Shown here: positions 1 through 6,080 of the stretch, piece after piece
Layout: the number at the start of each line of letters is the position of its first letter
Numbering within the stretch: the stretch's first letter is position 1
From: CAZAKZ01 sp964485695
Lineage (GTDB): Bacteria; Planctomycetota; JAFGQW01
DNA: 14,949 bases
Reading direction: 5' to 3'
Assembly: GCA_964485695.1 (NCBI GenBank)
Contig: CAZAKZ010000133.1
Location: 1-14,949 of the forward strand
Translations under genes and position numbers: made by a program
Notes under the pieces: generated by a model
The model's database searches: none
Seen by the model: only the letters and a program-made list of their open reading frames with translations
Told to the model about the DNA's origin: nothing

Positions 1-21
1 ATTCGAATTGGACATCCAGCA

Positions 22-1995
22 ATGGAACCGCTTCGTGTTTTGATTGTCGAGGACTCGGAAGAGGACGCAGCACATCTGATCGGTGAGCTGCGCCATGGCG
101 GATTCGAACCGATCGCTGAACGGGTAGAGACGGCAGCGGCCATGCAGGCGGCCCTGAATACCGGGGCCTGGAATGTCGTCATCTCCGAATACGCAATGCC
201 GGTCTTCAGCGCGTCGAAGGCACTGGCTCTGTTGAAGGAGATGGACCTCGACCTCCCTTTCATCGTTATCTCCGATCGAATCGGAGAAGAATCTGCTGTG
301 GAGATGATGAGGTCGGGCGCACACGACTTCCTGGTGAAGGACAACTTGAATCGCCTGGCCCCCGCCATAGAGCGGGAACTGCGCGAGGTAGTGACCCGGC
401 AACAGCGCAAGATGGCGGTCGAAGCTCTCCGACGGGAAAAGGAGAGGGCCCAGCAATACATGGATATTGCCGGGGTCATGCTGGTCATCATCGACACCGA
501 CCAGAGCATCGCACTGATCAATCGAATGGGCTGCAAGGTCCTGGGATACGAACAGAAGGAGTTGATCGGCAGAAACTGGTTCGATACGTGTATTCCCGCT
601 AATGTCCGAGAGCAGGTCCGGGCGGTCTTCTCGGATATCATTAATGGAGAGATCGAACCCTACGGTGCGTACGAAAATGTCATCCTCACGAGAAGTGGGG
701 AGGAGCGAATCATCGCCTGGCAAAACACCGTGCTGAGAGACGAGGCCGGGCAAATACGCGCTACCCTGAGTTCCGGAACCGACATCACCGATCGCGTACG
801 CCTGGCGTCCGCGATACGCAAGAGCCGGGCCCACTACCGGAGCCTGTTCAAGGATTCTCCGACGCCGTTGTGGGAAGCCGATCTTTCTCTGGTCAAGGGG
901 CGGATCGACGAACTGCGTGATTCAGGAATCCGTGATTTTCTGACCTATTTTTCCGAACATCCCGAAGCCGTGCACGACTGCATGTCCAGAATCCGCGTTT
1001 ACGGTATCAACCGCGCGGCCATGCTCCTGCACAAGGCACACGACAAGAGGGAGCTCCTCCACTCTATCCAGTCGGTCTTCACCAAAAAGACCGATGTGGA
1101 TTTCGTCAAGGGGCTGGCTGCCATTGCGGCCGGGAAAGCCGTCTTCGAGCTGGAAACGACCATGCGGACGCTCCAGGCCGAAGACCTTCACGTCGTCACC
1201 CGCTGGGCCGCGGTGTCGGGCCACGAGACCACGATGGACCAGGTGATCATTTCCGTATCGGACATCACCGAACTGAAGACCGTTCAATTGAATCTCGAGA
1301 CCTCTCGAGAAGAGCTCCGGGCGCTGGCCGCACGCCTGCATTCGGCCCGGGAAGAAGAGAGGTCGTTCCTGGCTCGGGATATACACGATGAGCTGGGGCA
1401 TCCATTGACGGCCCTGAAATTCGATCTGTCGTGGCTGGAAAAGAAGATGCCAGGAGCCGACGAGACGTCCAATGATACCGAGGTCCTGCACCGGCTTCAG
1501 GGAATGTCCAGACACGTCGATGAGATCATCCAGGCCGCACGGAATACGGCCTCCTCCCTGCGGCCCGGCATTCTGGACGACTTCGGGATCACGGCGGCAC
1601 TGGAATGGGAGATCCGGCAGTTCGAGATGCGCACTGGAATCCTGACAGATTTCAAGGCTTCCTCCGAGACGGTCCTGTTGAAGCGGGAATACTCCACGGC
1701 GATCTTTCGCATTGCCCAGGAACTCCTGACCAACGTGGCGCGCCATTCGAAGGCCAAGCACGTCAAGACCAGCCTGAAAAGAGAGGCGGACTCCCTGGTG
1801 CTCGAGATCAGCGATGACGGGAAGGGGATCAGGAACGAGGAGGCCCGTTCTCCCACTTCCCTCGGCATCCTCGGTATCCGCGAGCGTACCCTCCTGATGC
1901 AGGGGGAATTCTATATAGCGGGACAACCCGAAACCGGAACGAGTGCCACTCTGAGGGTTCCGCTGAGCACTGTGGCGAGCCAGGACGACACCTGA
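22..1995 (+). CDS. Sensor histidine kinase: degenerate receiver, PAS domains, HisKA_3, HATPase
   Basis: Predicted cytoplasmic sensor kinase of the NarX/DegS class (657 aa); no membrane segment is visible. Residues 1-125 form a receiver domain with the acidic pair E10/D11 and conserved K106. The phospho-acceptor position in the motif ISEYAMP is Glu56 (codon 187-189, GAA), not Asp. Residues about 140-260 are a PAS domain ending in the typical SGTDITDR. Residues about 272-415 are a PAS variant with a long helical insert (SPTPLWEADLS at 279-289, then an HPEAV segment). The HisKA_3 region has the phospho-accepting His455 in DIHDELGH. The HATPase_c domain has the N box around N571, DDGKGI at 598-603 and GILGIRER at 615-622. 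The next gene is the partner regulator, 14 nt downstream. No clear ribosome-binding site precedes ATG 22, but only 21 bases are visible upstream. The stimulus is unknown. Confidence 0.93.
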   Translation: MEPLRVLIVEDSEEDAAHLIGELRHGGFEPIAERVETAAAMQAALNTGAWNVVISEYAMPVFSASKALALLKEMDLDLPFIVISDRIGEESAVEMMRSGAHDFLVKDNLNRLAPAIERELREVVTRQQRKMAVEALRREKERAQQYMDIAGVMLVIIDTDQSIALINRMGCKVLGYEQKELIGRNWFDTCIPANVREQVRAVFSDIINGEIEPYGAYENVILTRSGEERIIAWQNTVLRDEAGQIRATLSSGTDITDRVRLASAIRKSRAHYRSLFKDSPTPLWEADLSLVKGRIDELRDSGIRDFLTYFSEHPEAVHDCMSRIRVYGINRAAMLLHKAHDKRELLHSIQSVFTKKTDVDFVKGLAAIAAGKAVFELETTMRTLQAEDLHVVTRWAAVSGHETTMDQVIISVSDITELKTVQLNLETSREELRALAARLHSAREEERSFLARDIHDELGHPLTALKFDLSWLEKKMPGADETSNDTEVLHRLQGMSRHVDEIIQAARNTASSLRPGILDDFGITAALEWEIRQFEMRTGILTDFKASSETVLLKREYSTAIFRIAQELLTNVARHSKAKHVKTSLKREADSLVLEISDDGKGIRNEEARSPTSLGILGIRERTLLMQGEFYIAGQPETGTSATLRVPLSTVASQDDT

Positions 1996-2009
1996 GGGAT
2001 ATGGACACC

Positions 2010-2639
2010 ATGAAGGTACTCATTGCCGACGATCATGCAGTGGTGCGATACGGTTTGAGGGAAATCCTCCAGGAGGAGTTCTCGGAGTGCGAGATTTCCG
2101 AGGCGCGGAACGGACACGAGGCGATCGAACGGATCCGGGAAGGGGGACTGGACATCGTACTCCTCGACATCACCATGCCCGGCAAGAACGGCCTGGATGT
2201 TCTCTCTGAAATGAAGCGGTTTCGTCCGAAGATACCGGTTCTGGTGCTGAGCATGCACCCGGAAGACCAGTATGCCCTGCGGGCCCTGAAGGCCGGTGCA
2301 GTCGGGTACCTGACGAAAGAGACCGCACCCGACGAGCTGATCAAGGCCATCAAGACCGTATTCCAGGGGGATAAATACATCAGCACCTCGCTGGCGGAAC
2401 GACTCGCCTCCCTGGTGCAGCGTGGAGTCAGCGGCCCGCTGCACGAGTCCCTCTCCGACCGGGAATATCAGGTGATGCGGTCGATTGCTTCCGGAAAAAC
2501 CGTGTCCCAGATCGCCAAGGACCTGTCACTCAGCGTCAAGACCATCAGCACCTATCGAACCCGGATCATGGAGAAGACCGGCATGAAGACCAACGCCGAG
2601 CTGACACGCTACGCCCTGGAGATGGGACTCGTGGATTGA
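2010..2639 (+). CDS. NarL/FixJ-family response regulator (REC + LuxR-type HTH)
   Basis: DNA-binding response regulator and the likely phosphorylation target of the kinase just upstream. Counting from ATG 2001, the receiver has acidic residues D10/D11, phospho-acceptor D56 in LLDITMPGKNG and conserved K106 in YLTKETAP. A LuxR-type helix-turn-helix follows at about 146-205 (LSDREYQVMRSIASGKT, then SLSVKTISTYRTRI). Total length is ordinary for the family (209-212 aa). Two in-frame ATGs are possible, 2001 and 2010. I prefer 2010 because the GAGGG at 1994-1998 is 11 nt from it but only 2 nt from 2001, and because MKVLIADDH is the usual family start. Target promoters are unknown. The acyl-CoA operon 1 kb downstream is a possible but unsupported target. 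Confidence 0.93.
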   Translation: MKVLIADDHAVVRYGLREILQEEFSECEISEARNGHEAIERIREGGLDIVLLDITMPGKNGLDVLSEMKRFRPKIPVLVLSMHPEDQYALRALKAGAVGYLTKETAPDELIKAIKTVFQGDKYISTSLAERLASLVQRGVSGPLHESLSDREYQVMRSIASGKTVSQIAKDLSLSVKTISTYRTRIMEKTGMKTNAELTRYALEMGLVD

Positions 2640-2961
2640 TATTGCAGCCTGGAGGTAAGCTCCCGCGGACCAGATTCGGTCCTAATCTTGTTCTCTTACA
2701 TGCCCCGGCGTCGTTGGCGACATGGCATTTCCCACAATTTCCTGCATCGGTGTTCTCCGGCCCCTTGTAAGAGTCTGGACTACAACCCGATCTCATCGGT
2801 CCCAGGCAAACTGCCAGAATACCAGCACGTAATCCAAATTATATACACACCACTTCTCGGACTCGCCTTTCTCATTTCCGTAACATGGGTAGGACAAAAG
2901 ACGGCAGGGGATATATCGAAATGCCGACACAGTAGCGAACGTGGGAAAGACGATCAATATA

Positions 2962-3027
2962 CGGGAGAGTACTATCTAGTTGAGCCCAGTATTCCCTCAT
3001 GTGTCGATCTTGTGAGGTACTCTCCCG
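2962..3027. repeat. 11-bp inverted repeat with 44-nt spacer
   Basis: CGGGAGAGTAC at 2962-2972 is the exact reverse complement of GTACTCTCCCG at 3017-3027. The intervening 44 nt are A/T-rich. It could be a stem in an RNA, a pair of regulator half-sites, or the ends of a small element. No function is assigned. Confidence 0.5.
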
Positions 3028-3041
3028 GACTTTGCATGGAC

Positions 3042-3080
3042 CGCCTGCCTTGTCGCCGAATCGGCAAGGCAGGCGCGTTT
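3042..3080 (+). terminator. GC-rich hairpin, possible terminator or REP-like element
   Basis: CGCCTGCCTTG (3042-3052) pairs perfectly with CAAGGCAGGCG (3065-3075). The 12-nt loop contains the short palindrome CCGAATCGG. The stem is followed by CGTTTCTC, a weak T-run. It could terminate transcription from the two-component genes, but it lies 400 nt beyond the regulator's stop. A dispersed repetitive palindrome is an equal alternative. Confidence 0.4.
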
Positions 3081-3122
3081 CTCAAAGTAACTTCTTTCGG
3101 GGAAGGGGATCGCCAACCATAT

Positions 3123-3194
3123 CCGATTCGAGGTGTCGTTTTCACTGGTGTCCACACCGAAGGAGACCAGCGAAGTGGACAGAGAACGAATCGG
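3123..3194. repeat. Nested inverted repeats (possible structured RNA)
   Basis: The outer arms CCGATTCG (3123-3130) and CGAATCGG (3187-3194) are exact reverse complements. Inside them GTCCAC (3150-3155) can pair with GTGGAC (3175-3180). Alternatively GGTGT/ACACC around 3148-3157 can form a tight hairpin, and CTGGT (3145-3149) can pair with ACCAG (3166-3170). Several of these pairings exclude one another. The function is unknown. Confidence 0.35.
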
Positions 3195-3269
3195 CTGGTG
3201 GCGACGACGAAACGCAAGACACTTTCTGATGGCCTGTCAGCGGATTGCGCTGACGGATAGATGATTGAT

Positions 3270-3352
3270 ATATGGGACGGTGCGATTCAGTCAGCGGCCG
3301 GGGCTATTCGCCGCCACGGCCCTCCGCTGCTCTGAACCGTGCCGTCCCATAT
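3270..3352 (+). ncRNA. Long imperfect hairpin, candidate structured RNA or cruciform
   Basis: The left arm 3270-3290 pairs with the right arm 3332-3352 over 21 positions. There are 18 Watson-Crick pairs, two G-U wobbles (3281/3341 and 3282/3340) and a single A-C mismatch (3285/3337). The stem continues inward with CAGCGG (3292-3297) against CCGCTG (3324-3329) and GGGC (3301-3304) against GCCC (3319-3322), leaving a loop of about 14 nt. In the other strand the wobbles become A-C mismatches, so a plus-strand RNA is the better fold. There is no T-run on either side, so it does not look like a simple intrinsic terminator. The RNA assignment is inference; the hairpin itself is directly visible. 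Confidence 0.4.
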
Positions 3353-3683
3353 GATTCAGGAAGATGTGAACCTGTCTCAACCGGTCGAGATCGTAGAGGC
3401 GGTCAATCAGGATTCCTCGCTCGCGGAACCCTGGTAATACAGCCTCAGGATTCCCTCACCCGGGTCGGCCAAATCTGCGTAACCCGTCCTTTTCTCCCGT
3501 GTCGCCTCTTCTCCATCCCCCCCCTCGTATGGTAAAAAGAGGCTCCTGTTTTGCCCGTCCGCTCCTCGAAAAATCCGCTTCTATGTATTACCAGATATAT
3601 AGGCCTGATTTGCCGGGTTAACACCGGCCGGGAAAGGGGGCGGCAGTTCTCCGAGGGGCTCGAGAACCGGGTGATCCATCGTT

Positions 3684-3932
3684 ATGAATCAAGACCGGAC
3701 CGATTCCGGGGCGGTTCACGAATCGCCCCGGCAGTGGCAGGAGCGTGGCACCTACTGCGAACCGAAGCTCTCGGATGTCGTGGAGATGTACGAGGACGCC
3801 GGCTTTGAAGTGCGCCTCGAGCCGTTCAATCCGGATGAAGGGACCGAGTGCACCGAGTGCACCGAGTGCATGAAGTCCGAGCCCGGGCGCTACCAGACGA
3901 TTTTTACCCGCAGGAAACCAACGGGGCCCTGA
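3684..3932 (+). CDS. Small Cys-rich protein, first gene of the acyl-CoA operon
   Basis: An 82-aa protein of unknown function that I cannot place in a named family. GGTGATC at 3669-3675, matching the distal part of a Shine-Dalgarno sequence, lies 8 nt before ATG 3684. The protein is hydrophilic and has no signal peptide. After a variable N-terminus it has a compact segment at 21-50 (RGTYCEPKLSDVVEMYEDAG at 21-40). Three tandem Thr-Glu-Cys units at residues 54-62 place cysteines at 56, 59 and 62, with another at 25. The spacing C-x2-C-x2-C suggests metal or Fe-S binding (inference). The next gene begins 26 nt after the stop and encodes the dehydratase/reductase subunit, so a role in cluster supply, assembly or as an accessory subunit is plausible but unproven. 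Confidence 0.72.
   Translation: MNQDRTDSGAVHESPRQWQERGTYCEPKLSDVVEMYEDAGFEVRLEPFNPDEGTECTECTECMKSEPGRYQTIFTRRKPTGP
3843..3869 (+). repeat. Three tandem 9-bp repeats inside the small Cys-rich gene
   Basis: ACCGAGTGC occurs three times head to tail without mismatch. The unit is a multiple of three and in frame, so copy-number change alters the number of Thr-Glu-Cys units without breaking the gene. Confidence 0.9.
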
Positions 3933-3944
3933 AGGTCTCCGAAG

Positions 3945-3950
3945 AGGAGG
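3945..3950 (+). promoter_or_regulatory. Ribosome-binding site that fixes the dehydratase start
   Basis: AGGAGG, 8 nt before ATG 3959. The reading frame stays open upstream to an ATG at 3848, but that start lies inside the previous gene, lacks such a site and would add a low-complexity His/Arg-rich leader. ATG 3959 is therefore preferred. Confidence 0.85.
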
Positions 3951-3958
3951 ATCGCGAA

Positions 3959-5206
3959 ATGGCTGACGAAAAGAAGAAGCCCGTGTTCAAGAAGATCGCC
4001 GCCACCGACCCGTGCAAGAAGATCATGGCCGACCACTTCTACGAGCTCGACGCGGCGGCCAAGGCCGGAAGTCCCAAGATCGCCTGGTGCACCAGCGTCG
4101 GCCCCGCCGAGCTCCTGCACTCCATGGGCTTCCTGGTCTATTTCCCGGAGAACCACGGCGCCGTCCTCGGCGCGACCCGCACGGCAATGGACTACATCCC
4201 CGTGGCCAATGCGGCCGGGTACTCTCCCGAGATCTGCTCCTACCTCACAAGCGACGTGGGCGCCTACATCAAGGGCGAGACTCCGCTCGCCATGGCGTAC
4301 AAGGGCATCACCGAGGTGCCAAAGCCCGACGTCCTCGTCTACAACACGAACCAGTGCCGCGACGTAAAGGATTGGTTCATGTGGTACAGCCGCAAGCTCG
4401 ACGTGCCCTGCATCGGCATCGAGAGTTTCTGCAACGTGGACGAGACCACCAAGGCACACGAAAAGGCCATTGCCAAACAGATCGAAGACCTCATCCCCAC
4501 CCTCGAGGAGGTCTCAGGAAACAAGTTCGACCTCGACCGATTCAAGGAGGTCGTCGGCCTCTCCCGCGAGTGCAGCGACCTCTGGGAGGAGACCCTGGAG
4601 ATGGCCTCGAACGTACCGAGCCCGCTCACCTTCTTCGACAGCACCATCCTCATGGGTCCCGCCGTGGTGGGGCGCGGCACCCAGGAGGCCGTGGACTTCT
4701 ACAAGATCCTCATCCCCGAACTGAAGCAGCGCGTCGCGGACGGCGTGGCCGCCGTGGACGGCGAGAAGCACCGCATCTTCTGGGACGGTATGCCCATCTG
4801 GGGCAAGCTGCGCGACCTGTCTACCCTCTTTACAGCACTGAAAACCTGCGTGGTCGCCTCCACCTACTGCAACTCCTGGATCTTCCGGGCGCTCGAGGCG
4901 GAGGATCCGTTCAGCTCGATGGCAAAGGCGTACACCGATCTCTTCATCGTCCGTTCCGACAGGGCCAAGGAGGATGTCATCTGCCAGATGTTCGAGCTCT
5001 ACAAGGCGAGTGGCTTCCTGTTCCACGACTCCAAGACCTGTCCGAACAACTCCAACAATCGCTACGGCATGCCCGAACGCCTCGCCGAGAAGTTCAAAGT
5101 GCCGAGCGTGACCATCGACGGGGACCTGAACGACCTCCGCCTCTACAGCGAGGAGCAAGCGGTGACCAAGATCGAGGCGTTCATCGAACAGCTCGAAGGG
5201 AAATAG
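3959..5206 (+). CDS. 2-hydroxyacyl-CoA dehydratase / benzoyl-CoA reductase family subunit (HgdB/BcrB-like)
   Basis: A 415-aa cytoplasmic Fe-S protein of the 2-hydroxyacyl-CoA dehydratase D-component family (HgdB, HadC, BcrB/BcrC relatives). Family members receive one low-potential electron from an ATP-hydrolysing activator. They use it to dehydrate 2-hydroxyacyl-CoA, reduce benzoyl-CoA, or reduce small molecules in the double-cubane cluster proteins. Visible motifs are IAWCTSVGPAELLHSMGF (41-58), GYSPEICSYLTSDVGAY (87-103), VYNTNQCRDVKDWF (127-140) and SKTCPNNSN (358-366). Cys44, Cys93 and Cys133 fit the usual three cluster ligands. Cys297, Cys304, Cys342 and Cys361 are extra C-terminal candidates. 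Only one such subunit is encoded here, whereas classical enzymes of the family have two different ones, so it may act as a homodimer or with a partner encoded elsewhere. The activator gene follows after 3 nt. The substrate is not determinable. Confidence 0.88.
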   Translation: MADEKKKPVFKKIAATDPCKKIMADHFYELDAAAKAGSPKIAWCTSVGPAELLHSMGFLVYFPENHGAVLGATRTAMDYIPVANAAGYSPEICSYLTSDVGAYIKGETPLAMAYKGITEVPKPDVLVYNTNQCRDVKDWFMWYSRKLDVPCIGIESFCNVDETTKAHEKAIAKQIEDLIPTLEEVSGNKFDLDRFKEVVGLSRECSDLWEETLEMASNVPSPLTFFDSTILMGPAVVGRGTQEAVDFYKILIPELKQRVADGVAAVDGEKHRIFWDGMPIWGKLRDLSTLFTALKTCVVASTYCNSWIFRALEAEDPFSSMAKAYTDLFIVRSDRAKEDVICQMFELYKASGFLFHDSKTCPNNSNNRYGMPERLAEKFKVPSVTIDGDLNDLRLYSEEQAVTKIEAFIEQLEGK

Positions 5207-5209
5207 GAC

Positions 5210-6010
5210 GTGGGGAAGCCTCTCTACGGGGGAGTGGACGTCGGCTCTTCAGCCACCAAGGTGGTGCTCACGGACAGAGACGGAGTTCCCAGGAGCAAGG
5301 CGCTCGTGGACAGCGGAATGGATTTCGCCTCGGCGAGCGCAGCGGCGTTCAAGGCGGCGCTCGAAGAAGCGGATGCCGTTGCCGGAGACGTGGCGTATGG
5401 CGTCTCCACGGGCTACGGCCGTAGAAACGTCGCTTTCACTCAGGAGACCAAGACCGAGATCGCCTGTCATGCCCGCGGCGCCTACTACCACTTCCCCGGG
5501 GCGATGTCCATCATCGACATCGGGGGGCAGGACAACAAGGTCATCGAGGTCGACGCGAAAGGCAACCGCATCGACTTCAAGATGAATCGTAAATGCGCCG
5601 CCGGCACCGGTGCCTTTCTCGAAGAGATCGCCCGGCGCATGGACGTGCCGATCGAGGAGATGGAGCGCCTGGCGAGGGAGAGCACCGAGCACGTGGAGAT
5701 CGGCTCCTTCTGCACAGTCTTCTCAGCCACCGAGATCCTCGCTCTCATCCGCCGCGGCGTGAAGCGTCCGGATATCGCCCGCGGCGCCTTCCGGTCGGTG
5801 GTGAAGCGCGTGACCGAGATGGCGTCGTTCGCCGGCACGGTGGTCGCCACCGGCGGCGTCGTCGCCCACAACCCGATCGTGGTCGAAATTCTCGGAGAAG
5901 CCATCGGCCGGGAGGTCAAGACACCCCCGGATCCGCAGTTCGCCGGCGCCTTCGGTGCAGCCCTCTACGCCGCGGACCAAATGGATGGCCCGGCGGAACA
6001 GGGAAGTTAG
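5210..6010 (+). CDS. Activator ATPase of dehydratase/reductase (BadF/BcrA/HgdC family)
   Basis: A 266-aa ASKHA-fold ATPase that passes one electron, driven by ATP hydrolysis, to the Fe-S protein encoded just upstream. The N-terminal phosphate loop is GGVDVGSSATKVVL (7-20) and the second is MSIIDIGGQDNKVI (99-112). Cys129 in RKCAAGTGAFLEEIA and Cys168 in GSFCTVFSATEI are the two ligands per monomer. In known activators these hold one [4Fe-4S] cluster between the subunits of a homodimer. The adenosine-side motif TGGVVAHNPIV lies at 214-224. The length matches HgdC/HadI. The start is GTG 5210, with AAGGG at 5196-5200 9 nt upstream, so translation is probably coupled to the preceding gene. With a single activator gene, a homodimer of the HgdC type is more likely than the BcrA/BcrD heterodimer. 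Confidence 0.93.
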   Translation: MGKPLYGGVDVGSSATKVVLTDRDGVPRSKALVDSGMDFASASAAAFKAALEEADAVAGDVAYGVSTGYGRRNVAFTQETKTEIACHARGAYYHFPGAMSIIDIGGQDNKVIEVDAKGNRIDFKMNRKCAAGTGAFLEEIARRMDVPIEEMERLARESTEHVEIGSFCTVFSATEILALIRRGVKRPDIARGAFRSVVKRVTEMASFAGTVVATGGVVAHNPIVVEILGEAIGREVKTPPDPQFAGAFGAALYAADQMDGPAEQGS

Positions 6011-6020
6011 AGTATTGAAT

Positions 6021-6035
6021 TTCCACGTCATGGAA
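6021..6035. promoter_or_regulatory. Operator-like inverted repeat in the 70-nt gap before the CoA synthetase gene
   Basis: TTCCA-CGTCA-TGGAA is a perfect 5+5 inverted repeat with a 5-nt centre. It lies just after a TTGAAT (6015-6020) that could serve as a -35 box, but no good -10 follows. This is the widest gap between genes from the dehydratase gene to the operon end, so an internal promoter with a regulator site is possible. Half-sites of 5 bp also arise by chance. Confidence 0.25.
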
Positions 6036-6080
6036 CAGCATTACACGGAAAAATAGAGAGAAATCAGACGGAGAAGAAGC

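Larger units (their letters stand above)
2640..3683. other. Gene-free intergenic region with clustered inverted repeats
   Basis: About 1.04 kb with no ORF that has family motifs, a good ribosome-binding site and coding-like composition together. The stretch at about 2780-3000 is visibly richer in A/T than the flanking genes. From about 2960 to 3352 there are at least four inverted repeats, listed separately. The last 150 bases before 3684 must hold the leader and probably the promoter of the downstream operon, but I could not find a convincing -35/-10 pair. The region could hold a non-coding RNA, repeat elements, decayed genes or a mixture of these. Confidence 0.6.

Noticed and set aside
2688..3260. 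190-codon TTG-initiated frame in the gap after the regulator
   Set aside because: No ribosome-binding site, no family motif, Cys/Arg/Ser-rich composition, and it runs across several inverted repeats.
3351..3437. 28-codon ORF starting at the edge of the long hairpin
   Set aside because: Its residue composition looks protein-like, but there is no ribosome-binding site, it is very short, and its start codon lies in the hairpin arm.
3848..5206. Longer version of the dehydratase gene starting at ATG 3848
   Set aside because: It overlaps the small Cys-rich gene and adds a leader translated from its tandem repeats. The AGGAGG at 3945-3950 and family-like MADEKKK start favour 3959.
4012..5424. 470-codon plus-strand frame overlapping dehydratase and activator genes
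   Set aside because: Arg/Gly/His-rich frame-shifted shadow with no ribosome-binding site or family motif.
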